Shown: positions 34,978-43,185 of the stretch, in pieces | Layout of the letters: every line of letters begins with the position of its first letter | How positions within the stretch are numbered: position 1 is the first letter of the stretch | Origin: Myxococcales bacterium | GTDB lineage: Bacteria > Myxococcota_A > Polyangia > Haliangiales > Haliangiaceae | Reading direction: 5' to 3' | NCBI GenBank assembly: GCA_028287115.1 | Contig: JAQBQF010000148.1 | Location: forward strand, 1-64,000 | Length of the DNA: 64,000 nucleotides | Position numbers and translations under genes: made by a program | Notes under the pieces: model-generated | Seen by the model: the letters and a program-made list of their open reading frames with translations, nothing else | Database searches by the model: none | What the model was told of the DNA's origin: nothing

Positions 34978-37900
34978 AGGCCTCCGAGCTGTTCATTCGC
35001 CGGCGCATCGGCACCTCGCTACTCGCGATAGGGCTCGTGCTCGTCGGCGTGGTCGCTTATTTCCAGTTGCCCGTCGCGCCATTGCCGCAAGTCGAGTTTC
35101 CGACGATCCAGGTGAAGGCCGCGCTACCCGGCGCGAGCGCCGACACGATGGCGACTTCGGTCGCGACGCCGCTCGAGCGTTCGCTGTCGAACATCCCCGG
35201 CATCACGCAGATGACGTCCCAGAGCTCGCTCGGTCTGACCTCCATCGTGATCCAATTCGATCTCGCGCGCGGCATCGACAGCGCCGCGCAAGACGTGCAA
35301 ACCGCGATCAACGCGGCGAGCGGCCTGCTTCCGAAGAACCTGCCGAATCCGCCGACGTACAACAAGATCAATCCCGCCGACGCGACGATCCTGTCGCTCG
35401 CATTGACATCCGACACGTTGCCGCTGACGGACCTCGATCGTTACGTCGAAGATTACGTCGCCCAACAGATCTCGCAGATGCCGGGCGTTGGCCTCGTCGA
35501 CTATCACGGCGCGCAACGCCCCGCGGTGAAGGTGATCCTCGATCCCGACAAGCTCGCGAGCCTTGGCCTCTCTCTCGAAGATGTGCGCGGCGTGATCGGC
35601 GTGCAGACAGTCAACGCACCGAAGGGCAGCCTCAACGGTCCGCACCGCGTCGTCGTCCTGAATGCCACCGATCAGATGATGAATGCGGACGGCTACGCGT
35701 CATTGGTCGTCGCCTATCGCAAGGGTGTGCCGATCCACATCTCCGACATCGGCAGCGTGATCGAGGGCCCGGAAGACTCGCTGCAAGCGGCGTGGCTACA
35801 GGACAAGCGCGCGATCATCGTCGACGTTCACAAGCAGCCCGGCTCGAACGTGGTGGCGACCGTGCAGGCCATCAAGAATCAGCTCCCGGCGCTGAGCGCT
35901 GCGCTACCGCGCGCCGCGAAGCTCACGGTCGTCGGTGATCGCACGCAGACGATTCAAGCCTCGGTCACCGACGTTCAGATCACCATGCTGATCACGATCG
36001 TCCTCGTGGTCGCAGTGATCTTCGTGTTTCTGCGCAACGCCTGGGCGACCGTGATCCCGAGCCTGACGATTCCGCTATCTCTGATCGGTACGTTCGGCGT
36101 GATGCGCTGGCTCGGTTATAGCCTCGACAACCTATCGCTGATGGGGCTCACGATCGCGGTCGGCTTTGTCGTCGACGATGCGATCGTCGTGATCGAAAAC
36201 GTCACCCGCCACCTCGAGCAAGGGAAGCCGCGCTTGCAGGCGGCGATCGATGGCACGCGAGAGATCGGATCGACGATCGTCTCGATGTCCGTCACGCTGA
36301 TCGCGGTGTTCATTCCGCTGCTATTGATGCCAGGCATCGTCGGCAGACTGTTTCGAGAATTCGCGGTCACGGTCGCGGTCGCGATCGCGATGTCAGGTGT
36401 GATCTCGCTGACGGTGACGCCGATGATGTGCGCGTGGCTGATCAAGCACGATGCGGGCAAGCAGCACGGCCGGCTCTACCTGTGGTTCGAGCGCGTGCTC
36501 GTACGCATGACGTCCGGCTACGCGCGCACGCTCGGTGCCGTGATGCGACGCCCCCTGCACGTGCTCGGCGTGATGGTGGTCGTGCTCGGCGCGACGTTCA
36601 CGCTCTATAGCAAGACGCCGAAGGGCTTCTTCCCGCAAGAAGACACGGGCCTCATCATGGCAGTCGCGAAGGCCGCGCCCGATATCTCGTTCGATGCGAT
36701 GTCAGGTCGCATTCAAGAGCTCGGCAAGATCGTGATGGCCGATCCGGCCGTCGACAACGTCTATTACTGGATCGGCCCGACGCCGACGCTGAGCCAAGGG
36801 CGAATGATGATCAATTTGAAATTGTCAGGGCGCACCGCGACGGCCGATCAAGTGCTCGCGCGGCTGAGCAAGCAGGCAGCAGCAGTCCCCGGCGTGACGT
36901 TGCTCATGCAGGTGCGGCAAGACATTCAAGTCGGTGGCCGCACGGCGGCGGCGCAGTATCAGTACACCCTCCAGGACAGCAACATCGCCGAGCTCACGAC
37001 CTTCTCGAACGCGATGCTCGCGAAGCTATCGGCACTCCCGCAGCTTCGTGACGTCAACTCCGATTCGCAAGGCGCGACGACGAGCGCGACGCTGCAGATC
37101 GATCGCGAGACCGCATCGCGCCTGGGCGTCACCGCGCAGGCGATCGACGACGTGCTCTACGATGCTTTCGGTCAGCGGCAGATCGCGACGCTGTTCACGC
37201 AGTCGAACCAGTACAAGGTCGTCGAGGAAGTCGATCCGCATCACCAGCTCAACACCGCGGCGCTCGATCATCTGTACGTGCGATCGAATAGCTCGGGTGC
37301 GCTCGTGAAGCTCTCGATGGTCGCGACCGTCGTCGATGGCGTCTCACCGATCACGATCAATCACCAGGGACTATTTCCGGCGGTGACGCTGTCGTTCAAC
37401 CTCGCGCCAGGTCATGCACTCGGCGAAGCGGTCGGAGCGATTCAAGCCGCCGAGTCGACGCTCGGTAAACCGGCCTTGCTGGCGACCTCGTTCCAAGGGA
37501 CCGCGCAGGAATTCCAGAGCTCGCTCAAGAACGAAGTCTGGCTGCTGCTCGCGGCGCTGATCGCCGTCTACATCGTGCTCGGCGTGCTCTACGAGAGTGC
37601 GATCCATCCGCTGACGATCATCTCGACGTTGCCGTCCGCCGGGTTCGGTGCGCTACTCGCACTGAACCTGTTCGGCCAGGACCTTTCGATCATGGGCATG
37701 ATCGGAATCATCTTGTTGATCGGTATCGTCAACAAGAACGCGATCATGATGATCGACTTTGCGCTCGTCGCGGAGCGCGAGCAGGGGCTACCGGCCCCCG
37801 AGGCGATCAAGCAAGGCGCCGAGCTGCGGTTTCGTCCGATCATGATGACGACGATGGCCGCGCTGCTCGGGGCGTTGCCACTCGCATTGGGCACCGGCGT

Positions 37901-38111
37901 CGGAGCCGAGCTCCGCGTGCCGCTCGGCGTCGCGATCGTCGGTGGACTGCTCGTCTCGCAGGTGCTCACGCTCTACGCGACGCCGGTGATCTATGTGTGG
38001 TTCGATCGCGCGGTTCACGCGATCGGGCGGCTGCGCGGCGTATCCAGCGCGACGCGTAGTTCTCGGAATCTTCCCGGACCGGCTCCGGCACCAAGTGCCG
38101 GCTCGAGATGA
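34974..38111 (+). CDS. RND multidrug efflux permease (HAE1 family)
   Basis: 1045 aa from the GTG at 34974 (GTGA overlap with the adaptor stop). It has the usual HAE1 length and layout: the N-terminal membrane helix (FIRRRIGTSLLAIGLVLVGV); the periplasmic porter domain with LPQVEFPTIQVKAALPGASA; the motif after TM2-6 (VVDDAIVVIENVTRHLEQGK, the proton-relay aspartates of TM4); a second porter half; and TM7-12 with AGFGALLALNLFGQDLSIMG and NKNAIMMIDFA. It exports hydrophobic drugs or metabolites by proton antiport across both membranes. The operon order is unusual (channel, adaptor, pump), and no TetR-type repressor is adjacent. Confidence 0.93.
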   Translation: MKASELFIRRRIGTSLLAIGLVLVGVVAYFQLPVAPLPQVEFPTIQVKAALPGASADTMATSVATPLERSLSNIPGITQMTSQSSLGLTSIVIQFDLARGIDSAAQDVQTAINAASGLLPKNLPNPPTYNKINPADATILSLALTSDTLPLTDLDRYVEDYVAQQISQMPGVGLVDYHGAQRPAVKVILDPDKLASLGLSLEDVRGVIGVQTVNAPKGSLNGPHRVVVLNATDQMMNADGYASLVVAYRKGVPIHISDIGSVIEGPEDSLQAAWLQDKRAIIVDVHKQPGSNVVATVQAIKNQLPALSAALPRAAKLTVVGDRTQTIQASVTDVQITMLITIVLVVAVIFVFLRNAWATVIPSLTIPLSLIGTFGVMRWLGYSLDNLSLMGLTIAVGFVVDDAIVVIENVTRHLEQGKPRLQAAIDGTREIGSTIVSMSVTLIAVFIPLLLMPGIVGRLFREFAVTVAVAIAMSGVISLTVTPMMCAWLIKHDAGKQHGRLYLWFERVLVRMTSGYARTLGAVMRRPLHVLGVMVVVLGATFTLYSKTPKGFFPQEDTGLIMAVAKAAPDISFDAMSGRIQELGKIVMADPAVDNVYYWIGPTPTLSQGRMMINLKLSGRTATADQVLARLSKQAAAVPGVTLLMQVRQDIQVGGRTAAAQYQYTLQDSNIAELTTFSNAMLAKLSALPQLRDVNSDSQGATTSATLQIDRETASRLGVTAQAIDDVLYDAFGQRQIATLFTQSNQYKVVEEVDPHHQLNTAALDHLYVRSNSSGALVKLSMVATVVDGVSPITINHQGLFPAVTLSFNLAPGHALGEAVGAIQAAESTLGKPALLATSFQGTAQEFQSSLKNEVWLLLAALIAVYIVLGVLYESAIHPLTIISTLPSAGFGALLALNLFGQDLSIMGMIGIILLIGIVNKNAIMMIDFALVAEREQGLPAPEAIKQGAELRFRPIMMTTMAALLGALPLALGTGVGAELRVPLGVAIVGGLLVSQVLTLYATPVIYVWFDRAVHAIGRLRGVSSATRSSRNLPGPAPAPSAGSR

Positions 38112-38150
38112 TCGCCTCGGTATCGCGACCCGCGTTGCCGAAGCCGTGCC

Positions 38151-38199
38151 GCTCGCTCACCGAGCGAGCCCTGCCGGCGAGCTCGAGGTTGGAATCTCT
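38151..38199 (+). repeat. 49-bp dispersed repeat, copy A
   Basis: It aligns without gaps to 39410-39458: the first 16 bases are identical, and two further 9-base blocks (ggcgagctc and ggaatctct) are identical at the same spacing. The copy lies in the gap between the RND gene and the lipoprotein gene. The function is unknown. Confidence 0.45.
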
Positions 38200-38297
38200 C
38201 TTCGACAAGAGTCGTTCGGTTGTCGGCAGTGGCGCGATCTGTACGTTCAGAAAGCGCCGGAGCCAGTAGGTGCCGTGGGGAAACAGCGCCGACTGAC

Positions 38298-39188
38298 TCA
38301 GTATGCCCAAGCCTGCTTGGACACCGCCAGGCTGCCATCCCTCCGACTCGCACGAACGAACGGGGACAGGCGGCGAAACTCCACGTATCGCTCCCCTTCG
38401 GAGACAGCCCTGCCGAAGACATTCGAGTACACGGCCATCACGTCCTTGAGTGTCTCGTCAGTGGGCTGGTCGAGGACATCGGTAAGCTCCCACCCATCGA
38501 CGCTGCCGTTCGCATCCGAGAACATGCGAAACGACGGCGGGCCCACGGAGTACTCTGTCGGTAGCAGCTGAAATTCATGCTCGCCGATGTGATCGAAGGG
38601 CCCTCGAGCCAGTTCGCGCGCCGCTTCGTCTGCATTTCGACCGAGCACGAGCGCGCCCGCAAAACGCGTCGGGTCCGGATCGATCAACTTCGCGAGTGGC
38701 ATCATGTTCTCGACCGTCACGGTCAGCGGGGGAACCGCGTACTCGGAGATCGTGGCGCGTATGCCGCGGTCGCGGTCGTACTTGATAAAGCCCTCCTTTG
38801 TCCTGGTCGGTGCGCCCCATGCTTTCCACAGCGCGTCGGGGGCGCGATTCTGCACCTCGATCTCCACGGAGCTCAGGCGGCCATCGAGCGCGTTCAACGT
38901 GTAGGTTGCATTGCTCGTCTTCAGCTCGAAGGAGGTAAACACCGGGAACACGTACCCGTTCCGTCGCGGCGGCGGGGGAGGCGGAGGTAGGGCATCGCTC
39001 GATGGCGGAGTCTTAGGAACGTGTTTCAGCGTGGGCACTTTCGCGAGCACGTCGGGCATCGGCATCCCCAGCGAGATGCCTTCGAGTGCACCGAACAGAT
39101 GCACGGTCGAGCCGAATTCGATCGGCGGTTGGGGAGCCGGGCGGTCGGTTCTACAAGCGGCAGACACGGCGCAGACAAGCATGATCAT
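38298..39188 (-). CDS. secreted lipoprotein of unknown function
   Basis: 296 aa from the ATG at 39186-39188; a start 20 codons upstream (39248) adds a basic extension. The signal peptide ends in AVSAAC (Cys12). There is a Pro-rich tract (six prolines near residue 73). The rest is an alpha/beta domain with repeated segments of the kind LEGISLGMPMPDVLAKVP and VFGRAVSEGERYVEFRRLSP, suggesting two related modules. No known family is seen. The gene is convergent with the RND operon, with copy A of a small repeat between. Confidence 0.65.
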   Translation of the reverse strand: MIMLVCAVSAACRTDRPAPQPPIEFGSTVHLFGALEGISLGMPMPDVLAKVPTLKHVPKTPPSSDALPPPPPPPRRNGYVFPVFTSFELKTSNATYTLNALDGRLSSVEIEVQNRAPDALWKAWGAPTRTKEGFIKYDRDRGIRATISEYAVPPLTVTVENMMPLAKLIDPDPTRFAGALVLGRNADEAARELARGPFDHIGEHEFQLLPTEYSVGPPSFRMFSDANGSVDGWELTDVLDQPTDETLKDVMAVYSNVFGRAVSEGERYVEFRRLSPFVRASRRDGSLAVSKQAWAY

Positions 39189-39354
39189 GCGCAGGCCAGC
39201 TCGACGACGGGCGGCCTTCGATAGCTCTCCGCAGCGACACACTTTCAATGTGTATCATCGTGTGACGATAGATTCTCTCGGAAGCCGTCAACGTTTTTGA
39301 GACAGGTTCGTCAATCAATTGGTGACGGGAGAGACCCGACCGGGGTTTGGTTCG

Positions 39355-39421
39355 AACCCCAACAGCAGCTCGCTCACCGGCGTCGCAAACCTCGCAAACC
39401 CCAACCGCAGCTCGCTCACCG
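39355..39421 (+). repeat. two 25-bp direct repeats, 42-base period
   Basis: The unit aaccccaac(a/c)gcagctcgc continues as tcaccg in both copies (39355-39379 and 39397-39421); they differ at one base. The second copy runs into copy B of the dispersed 49-bp repeat. It could be an iteron-like or recombinase-binding array remnant, but two copies are too few to say. Confidence 0.55.
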
Positions 39422-39458
39422 AGCGTCTCCTTGTGGCGAGCTCAACGTGGGAATCTCT
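39410..39458 (+). repeat. 49-bp dispersed repeat, copy B
   Basis: It matches 38151-38199 without gaps: 16 identical bases (gctcgctcaccgagcg) then two 9-base identical blocks. It overlaps the end of the second 25-bp direct repeat by 12 bases. Whether it is mobile is unknown. Confidence 0.45.
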
Positions 39459-39535
39459 GATTCTCGTAGCTTCAGGCGCACGCGCTTCCCCAGCTCCGGA
39501 ATGCAGCGGTAGCGCTCGAAGGCGAAGCTACGCTT

Positions 39536-39578
39536 TGGGCTTGATCTACTCCCGTAGACGGGTTGTGGATCAAGCCCA
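39536..39578. repeat. nested inverted repeat (11-bp outer stem, 5-bp inner stem)
   Basis: The outer arms tgggcttgatc (39536-39546) and gatcaagccca (39568-39578) pair perfectly over 11 bases. Inside them cccgt (39551-39555) and acggg (39558-39562) form a second perfect stem with a 2-base loop. The symmetry is far beyond chance for this length. It could fold as cruciform DNA or RNA. It is not followed by a T-run, so it is not a standard terminator. Confidence 0.6.
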
Positions 39579-39752
39579 GGCGCGGATCCGCTCGTGGTCA
39601 ATCGCGTGTCGCGAGCGCGGCTGGTAGGCAGAAATTTCCGAGACAATCGGGATCCCGACGCAGACTCTCGTGCGCTGTGATGCGCGTTCGCGATCGTTGA
39701 GATCCGTTCGTGAATGTTCGTGCTGAGTCGGCGGGATCACGAGAGGCTCACG

Positions 39753-40030
39753 CGACCCGCCGCACTCCGATGGCGCGATTGGGACGTGAACAAACAATGG
39801 CTCGGCGAATTGCTCGTCGCGCGCTCCTACTGCGCGAAGCTCGACGAGACCAAGGGGACGAAGACCGACGCGGTCAAACACGTGCCCGTACACCCGACGC
39901 TCGCCGCCATCCTCGGCGAATGGAAGCTCAGCGGCTCGGGTGAAGATGATGGGGCGACCACCGGCAACTGATGACCTCATCGTCACGCTGCCGCCCACGG
40001 ACGCTATCGCGCGAACCCGCAAGATCGGCT
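39753..40030 (+). pseudogene. tyrosine recombinase (integrase), internal fragment
   Basis: The plus strand reads AALRWRDWDV, then LGELLVARSYCAKLDETKGT, KTDAVKHVPVHPTLAAILGE and WKLSG. Then, after a frame change near 39938, MMGRPPATDDLIVTLPPTDA follows. This is the middle of phage-type tyrosine recombinases, between the first catalytic Arg and the H-x-x-R box. The catalytic Arg, His-x-x-Arg and Tyr are all absent, and the frame is broken, so it is inactive. It fits a former integrative element in this region. Confidence 0.65.
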
Positions 40031-40118
40031 CAACGCTGAACCGAAGCTCACGCGCGCCGACCTTGCACGCGGTCTTGCCGTGTCGTGCGCTCGCGCGAGG
40101 TCGAGGTCGAGGTCGACG

Positions 40119-41159
40119 CTACTCCATCGCGTAGATGAACGTGATCGCGGTGCAGACCCGCACCGCGCTGCCGGCGACGACGTACGGCTTGTAAGCCCAC
40201 TTCGCCATCTCGCGCATGATCTTCTGGTCGTAGGCGTCGTACCCGCTCGGCTTGGTCACGCTGATGTCCTTCGGGACACCCTTCTCATCGACGCACAGCT
40301 TGAACGATCCGATGACGCGCTTGGAATCGGTCTCGGCGATCTTCGCCTTCGTCGCGTCGTCGGGAACGATCACCTTCGAGCCACGGATGCGGAGCGGCTC
40401 GAGCAGCTTGGAGTCGACGCCGACGGGGCCGCTCGTCATCTGTACCAGCTGGTCGAGCGCTGCGGCGGGATAGCCGACGATGTACGTCGCGCACGCCAGC
40501 AGCGGCTTGCCGTCGAGCTGAAACGGCTCGATCTTCCAACCGTGCGCGGCGTCGGCGACGTCTTGCTCGTAGGACTTCAAGGCAGGATCAGCAACCGTCG
40601 CGACCGCTACCGTCGCGCCTTCGGCATCGACACACAGGGACAGCTCGGCCTGGACTCCCTTCGCGCCGCGCGCGTCGAGCGTTCGTTGCGTGTCCTTGGA
40701 CGGCGCGATCTCGCGCGTGAAGTTCGTGACGTGCGACGCGAACGTCGACGGCTCGATGCGCAGCGGCTTCGACCCCGGCTCCGACGACGACGTCAGCGCG
40801 ATGACCTTGTCGTCGGCATTGAACGCGATGCCGAGCGGAAAGCCCGGTCCAACGATCGCGTTCACCTTGATGTCGCCGGCCGACGTCAGCGCTGTGACCT
40901 TCTGGCTCGCAAGGCATTCGACGAACGCGCTCAGGTCGCTCGTGCGTACGAGCACGGAGACGCCCCAGAACTTGCGGCATGTCTCGCTCGCGAACCGCAC
41001 CTTCTCGGCGCGCAGCGGGAACGCCGCGAGCGACTCGACCGTGCGCGTGTCGCGCTTGTTGATCGCCTCGATCAGGCGCATGCGGACTTGCGCGCGGTCG
41101 TCGGCACGCGCTTCAGTTGCGCCGAGAACAGCCGCCACTAGCGCCAGTTGGAGTCGCAT
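40119..41159 (-). CDS. secreted protein with two TonB-C-like domains
   Basis: 346 aa from the ATG at 41157-41159 (GGAG just upstream); a GTG three codons earlier is possible. A cleavable signal ends about A-R-A. Residues about 25-170 form an alpha/beta domain with a cysteine-containing FVECLASQKVTALTSAGDIK segment. Two TonB C-terminal-like modules follow: AELSLCVDAEGATVAVATVA ... WKIEPFQLDGKPLLACATYI and GSFKLCVDEKGVPKDISVTK ... WAYKPYVVAGSAVRVCTAIT. The TonB membrane anchor and Pro-rich spacer are missing, so it is not a classical energiser. The gene is intact although its neighbours are debris. Confidence 0.7.
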   Translation of the reverse strand: MRLQLALVAAVLGATEARADDRAQVRMRLIEAINKRDTRTVESLAAFPLRAEKVRFASETCRKFWGVSVLVRTSDLSAFVECLASQKVTALTSAGDIKVNAIVGPGFPLGIAFNADDKVIALTSSSEPGSKPLRIEPSTFASHVTNFTREIAPSKDTQRTLDARGAKGVQAELSLCVDAEGATVAVATVADPALKSYEQDVADAAHGWKIEPFQLDGKPLLACATYIVGYPAAALDQLVQMTSGPVGVDSKLLEPLRIRGSKVIVPDDATKAKIAETDSKRVIGSFKLCVDEKGVPKDISVTKPSGYDAYDQKIMREMAKWAYKPYVVAGSAVRVCTAITFIYAME

Positions 41160-41350
41160 TTCTCCCACTTACCATGGGCCGGCCACGACATGCATGCTTG
41201 CAGTATCGTGGCCGCGCGGGCCGAGTTGCGAGGAGCGGCTGAAGCTGTTGCGTCAGCAGGGAAACTCCAGCCGGTTCGCCGCGATCGCGAAAACGATCGA
41301 AGAACAAGAAGCAGAGCGAGGACCCGGAACCCGCGACGACGATTCGCCAG

Positions 41351-41867
41351 GTGGTGACCGCGATGCGTGATGCAGACGTCCCGCGGAAGCTATGCGCGAA
41401 GCTGCGCGGGGTGTCATCGGCGACGATCGGTCGCCGGCTGCGACCATCCTCACGTCCCGCCCGCAGATCCAGTCGCGCGCACGACGAGGTAGCCTGTCAA
41501 CGCGTGCGCGAGATCGTGCGCGCAACTCACGGCCTGGTCGGCGTACAAAGCCTGGTAAGCGGTGTGGGATCCCGCGGCGGGTCGCGGCGGTGATCAAGGA
41601 GCGCGAGCTGCGCGAAATCGAGCTCGATCGTCAGGCGCAATGTGGCACCGTGACCGTCGCCGCTCCCGGCATCGTCCGCGGCTTCGATGCGATGCACGTC
41701 TCGTGTGCAGAGGGAAAGCGCTACTGGCTAGTAGCCGCAGACGCCTCAATCCCGTAGCGCACGTCGATCGTGACAACGCCGACGTACGACGCAGACAACG
41801 TCATTGCGGCGCTCGCGGCGGATTTTGAACGCCACGGTCCGCCGCTCGTGCTTCGACTCGATCGGAT
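41351..41867 (+). pseudogene. DDE-type transposase, N-terminal two thirds, broken
   Basis: The plus strand encodes REIVRATHGLVGVQSLV, then, after a frame change near 41570, AAVIKERELREIELDRQAQC, then VAAPGIVRGFDAMHV (first DDE aspartate), GKRYWLVAADASIP and, after an in-frame TAG at 41755-41757, RTSIVTTPTYDADNVIAALA, FERHGPPLVLRLDRI (second DDE aspartate). The TAG stands where related transposases have P-Y-R-T, so a Tyr codon may have become a stop. The third acidic residue and the C-terminus are missing; the sequence stops at the junction with an inverted fragment. Confidence 0.62.
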
Positions 41868-42144
41868 CGTATGGCTCGTGTTCACGCTTGAGCGCAATCA
41901 CTCGCTCGCGCACGACTGGGTTTGCCGCACGCTTTCGTCGTGGTCCGCTTCGCTTGGACTCGAGGGCAGACGGACCGCCGTTGCGAAAAGCCTTGGTCCA
42001 CTTCTGCACTGCCGGCGCAGAAACGCCGAAGGCCTTGGCCACGTCTTCAACAGACGCGCCCTTCATCCGTTCCTGAACAACCAGCAGCTTGTACTCGGCC
42101 GCTATCTCCGGGCCACCCGGTGCCTGTCGCTTTCTGTTCGCCAT
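41868..42144 (-). pseudogene. IS-type helix-turn-helix transposase OrfA fragment
   Basis: From the ATG at 42144 the minus strand encodes ANRKRQAPGGPEIAAEYKLL, VVQERMKGASVEDVAKAFGV, SAPAVQKWTKAFRNGGPSAL, ESKRSGPRRKRAANPVVRER and VIALKREHEPYD. This is the HTH-type N-terminal part of IS3/IS481/IS630-like transposases. At about 41868 it runs directly into the antisense of the DDE fragment, so the two parts lie in opposite orientations and cannot come from one intact element. Confidence 0.65.
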
Positions 42145-42477
42145 TCCGTCTTCCGTTCTGCTGACTCGTGTCAGCGGTTGCGGAAGGACGGCGCTAGGTA
42201 ATTAACAGGCCGTCACGCACTCACGACAATGGCGCGCAGGACAGCTGCCACCCGTGGAAGTGCCCGAGATCAGGATGGTGGACGAACCGAGCTTCGTCCA
42301 AGCTTCGTCCAATCCACAAAATGTCGAACGATGTCGGTTGCGTCTAGGGCTCCCCGAGACGTTCGAATATCGAACCGTCTCGGTCCACTTTGAGTACCGT
42401 CAATCTCAACGACGAGAGCCGGTCGATACTCGACTCCTTGCTCCTCGCTCGTGAGGATCTGTTACCTTGCCGTCCTC
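42145..42477. other. 333 bp spacer with an 11-bp tandem duplication
   Basis: No gene is seen. The word agcttcgtcca occurs twice in immediate succession near 42290-42312. The end of the spacer forms the leader of the 48-codon ORF at 42478. Confidence 0.35.
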
Positions 42478-42624
42478 ATGAGCAAACGCAGTTTCATCAA
42501 ACGCACGGTCGCCACGCCGGACCTCGACCCCGCCACGCTCGCCCAGCTGAAGACGCTCGAGCGCCAACGCGAACGCGCCAACCGCAACCTCCTCAAGCGG
42601 CGCCGACAGAAGTCCGGGCAGTAG
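42478..42624 (+). CDS. small basic protein, 48 aa
   Basis: The ATG at 42478 opens a 48-codon frame ending TAG at 42622-42624. The peptide (starting MSKRSFIKRTVATPDLDPAT) is highly basic, with an amphipathic helix in LAQLKTLERQRERANRNLLK and an Arg-Lys-rich C-terminus. The codon pattern is clean. It could be a small DNA-binding or ribosome-associated protein. A strong hairpin lies 70 bases downstream. No known family. Confidence 0.45.
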   Translation: MSKRSFIKRTVATPDLDPATLAQLKTLERQRERANRNLLKRRRQKSGQ

Positions 42625-42693
42625 CCGCGAGGGCCAAGCGCATCGGGTGACGGTTCCCAGCGAAGAATCGCGCATCGGCCCGAAACGACAAAA

Positions 42694-42715
42694 TCCCTCG
42701 AATTTCTTCGAGGGA
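42694..42715. terminator. perfect 9-bp hairpin, likely terminator
   Basis: tccctcgaa (42694-42702) pairs perfectly with ttcgaggga (42707-42715) around a 4-base loop. The flanks are A-rich before and short-T after on the plus strand, so it could end the 48-aa gene's transcript. It also directly precedes the helix-turn-helix ORF. Confidence 0.55.
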
Positions 42716-42717
42716 CT

Positions 42718-43149
42718 TTGTGGCTCCCCGGGCTCGCCGGAAGCAAGAACTTCGAGTCCGAGTTCATCCTGGACCTGGATGCGTACCGAAAGCGCAAACG
42801 TCCTCGCGAGTTGAAGCTGCCGCCGGTCGTCTGTCACCTCAAGCTGGCCGAGTCATTTCAGAGCAGCCTGGAGGCCGGTGAGGTGCCAACGAGGGCAGCC
42901 CTGGCGAGGCAGCACGGGTTAACGAGGGCTCGGGTAACCCAGCTCCTCGACCTCCTGAAGCTCGATCCGACCATCCTCGAATACGTCCACAGCCTGCCCG
43001 CCGGTACACCGGAAGGGCTGGTGACCGAGAAGAACTTGCGTGGGCTCGTGCGGCTCGCACCCCAGCTCCAAATTCGTGAGGCCGAGCGGAGGCTGGTCGG
43101 TTTCGCCGCGCATCGGGCAGAACGCCATGCGAATCGTGTGGGACGTTGA
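42718..43149 (+). CDS. recombinase-associated helix-turn-helix ORF, copy 1
   Basis: 143 aa from a TTG at 42718; the frame is open through the preceding hairpin. The protein has FILDLDAYRKRKRPRELKLP, then LKLAESFQSSLEAGEVPTRA, ALARQHGLTRARVTQLLDLL, KLDPTILEYVHSLPAGTPEG and LVTEKNLRGLVRL. The centre is a ParB/KorB-like HTH. Related segments occur next to or at the end of large serine recombinases and phage-like ORFs. No catalytic recombinase is left here, so it is probably a remnant or an orphan DNA-binding protein. A paralogous copy lies at 44066-44419. Confidence 0.5.
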   Translation: MWLPGLAGSKNFESEFILDLDAYRKRKRPRELKLPPVVCHLKLAESFQSSLEAGEVPTRAALARQHGLTRARVTQLLDLLKLDPTILEYVHSLPAGTPEGLVTEKNLRGLVRLAPQLQIREAERRLVGFAAHRAERHANRVGR

Positions 43150-43185
43150 AGCGAATAGCCGGCGTCAACGCGGCGTTCTACGACC

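Larger units (their letters stand above)
39189..39752. other. 564 bp repeat-rich intergenic region
   Basis: This stretch contains a 25-bp unit repeated twice (39355-39379 and 39397-39421, one mismatch, 42-base period), copy B of a 49-bp dispersed repeat (39410-39458), and a nested hairpin (39536-39578). Both strands have open frames over it, but their composition follows the repeats. It marks the left edge of a region rich in recombination debris. Confidence 0.5.
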
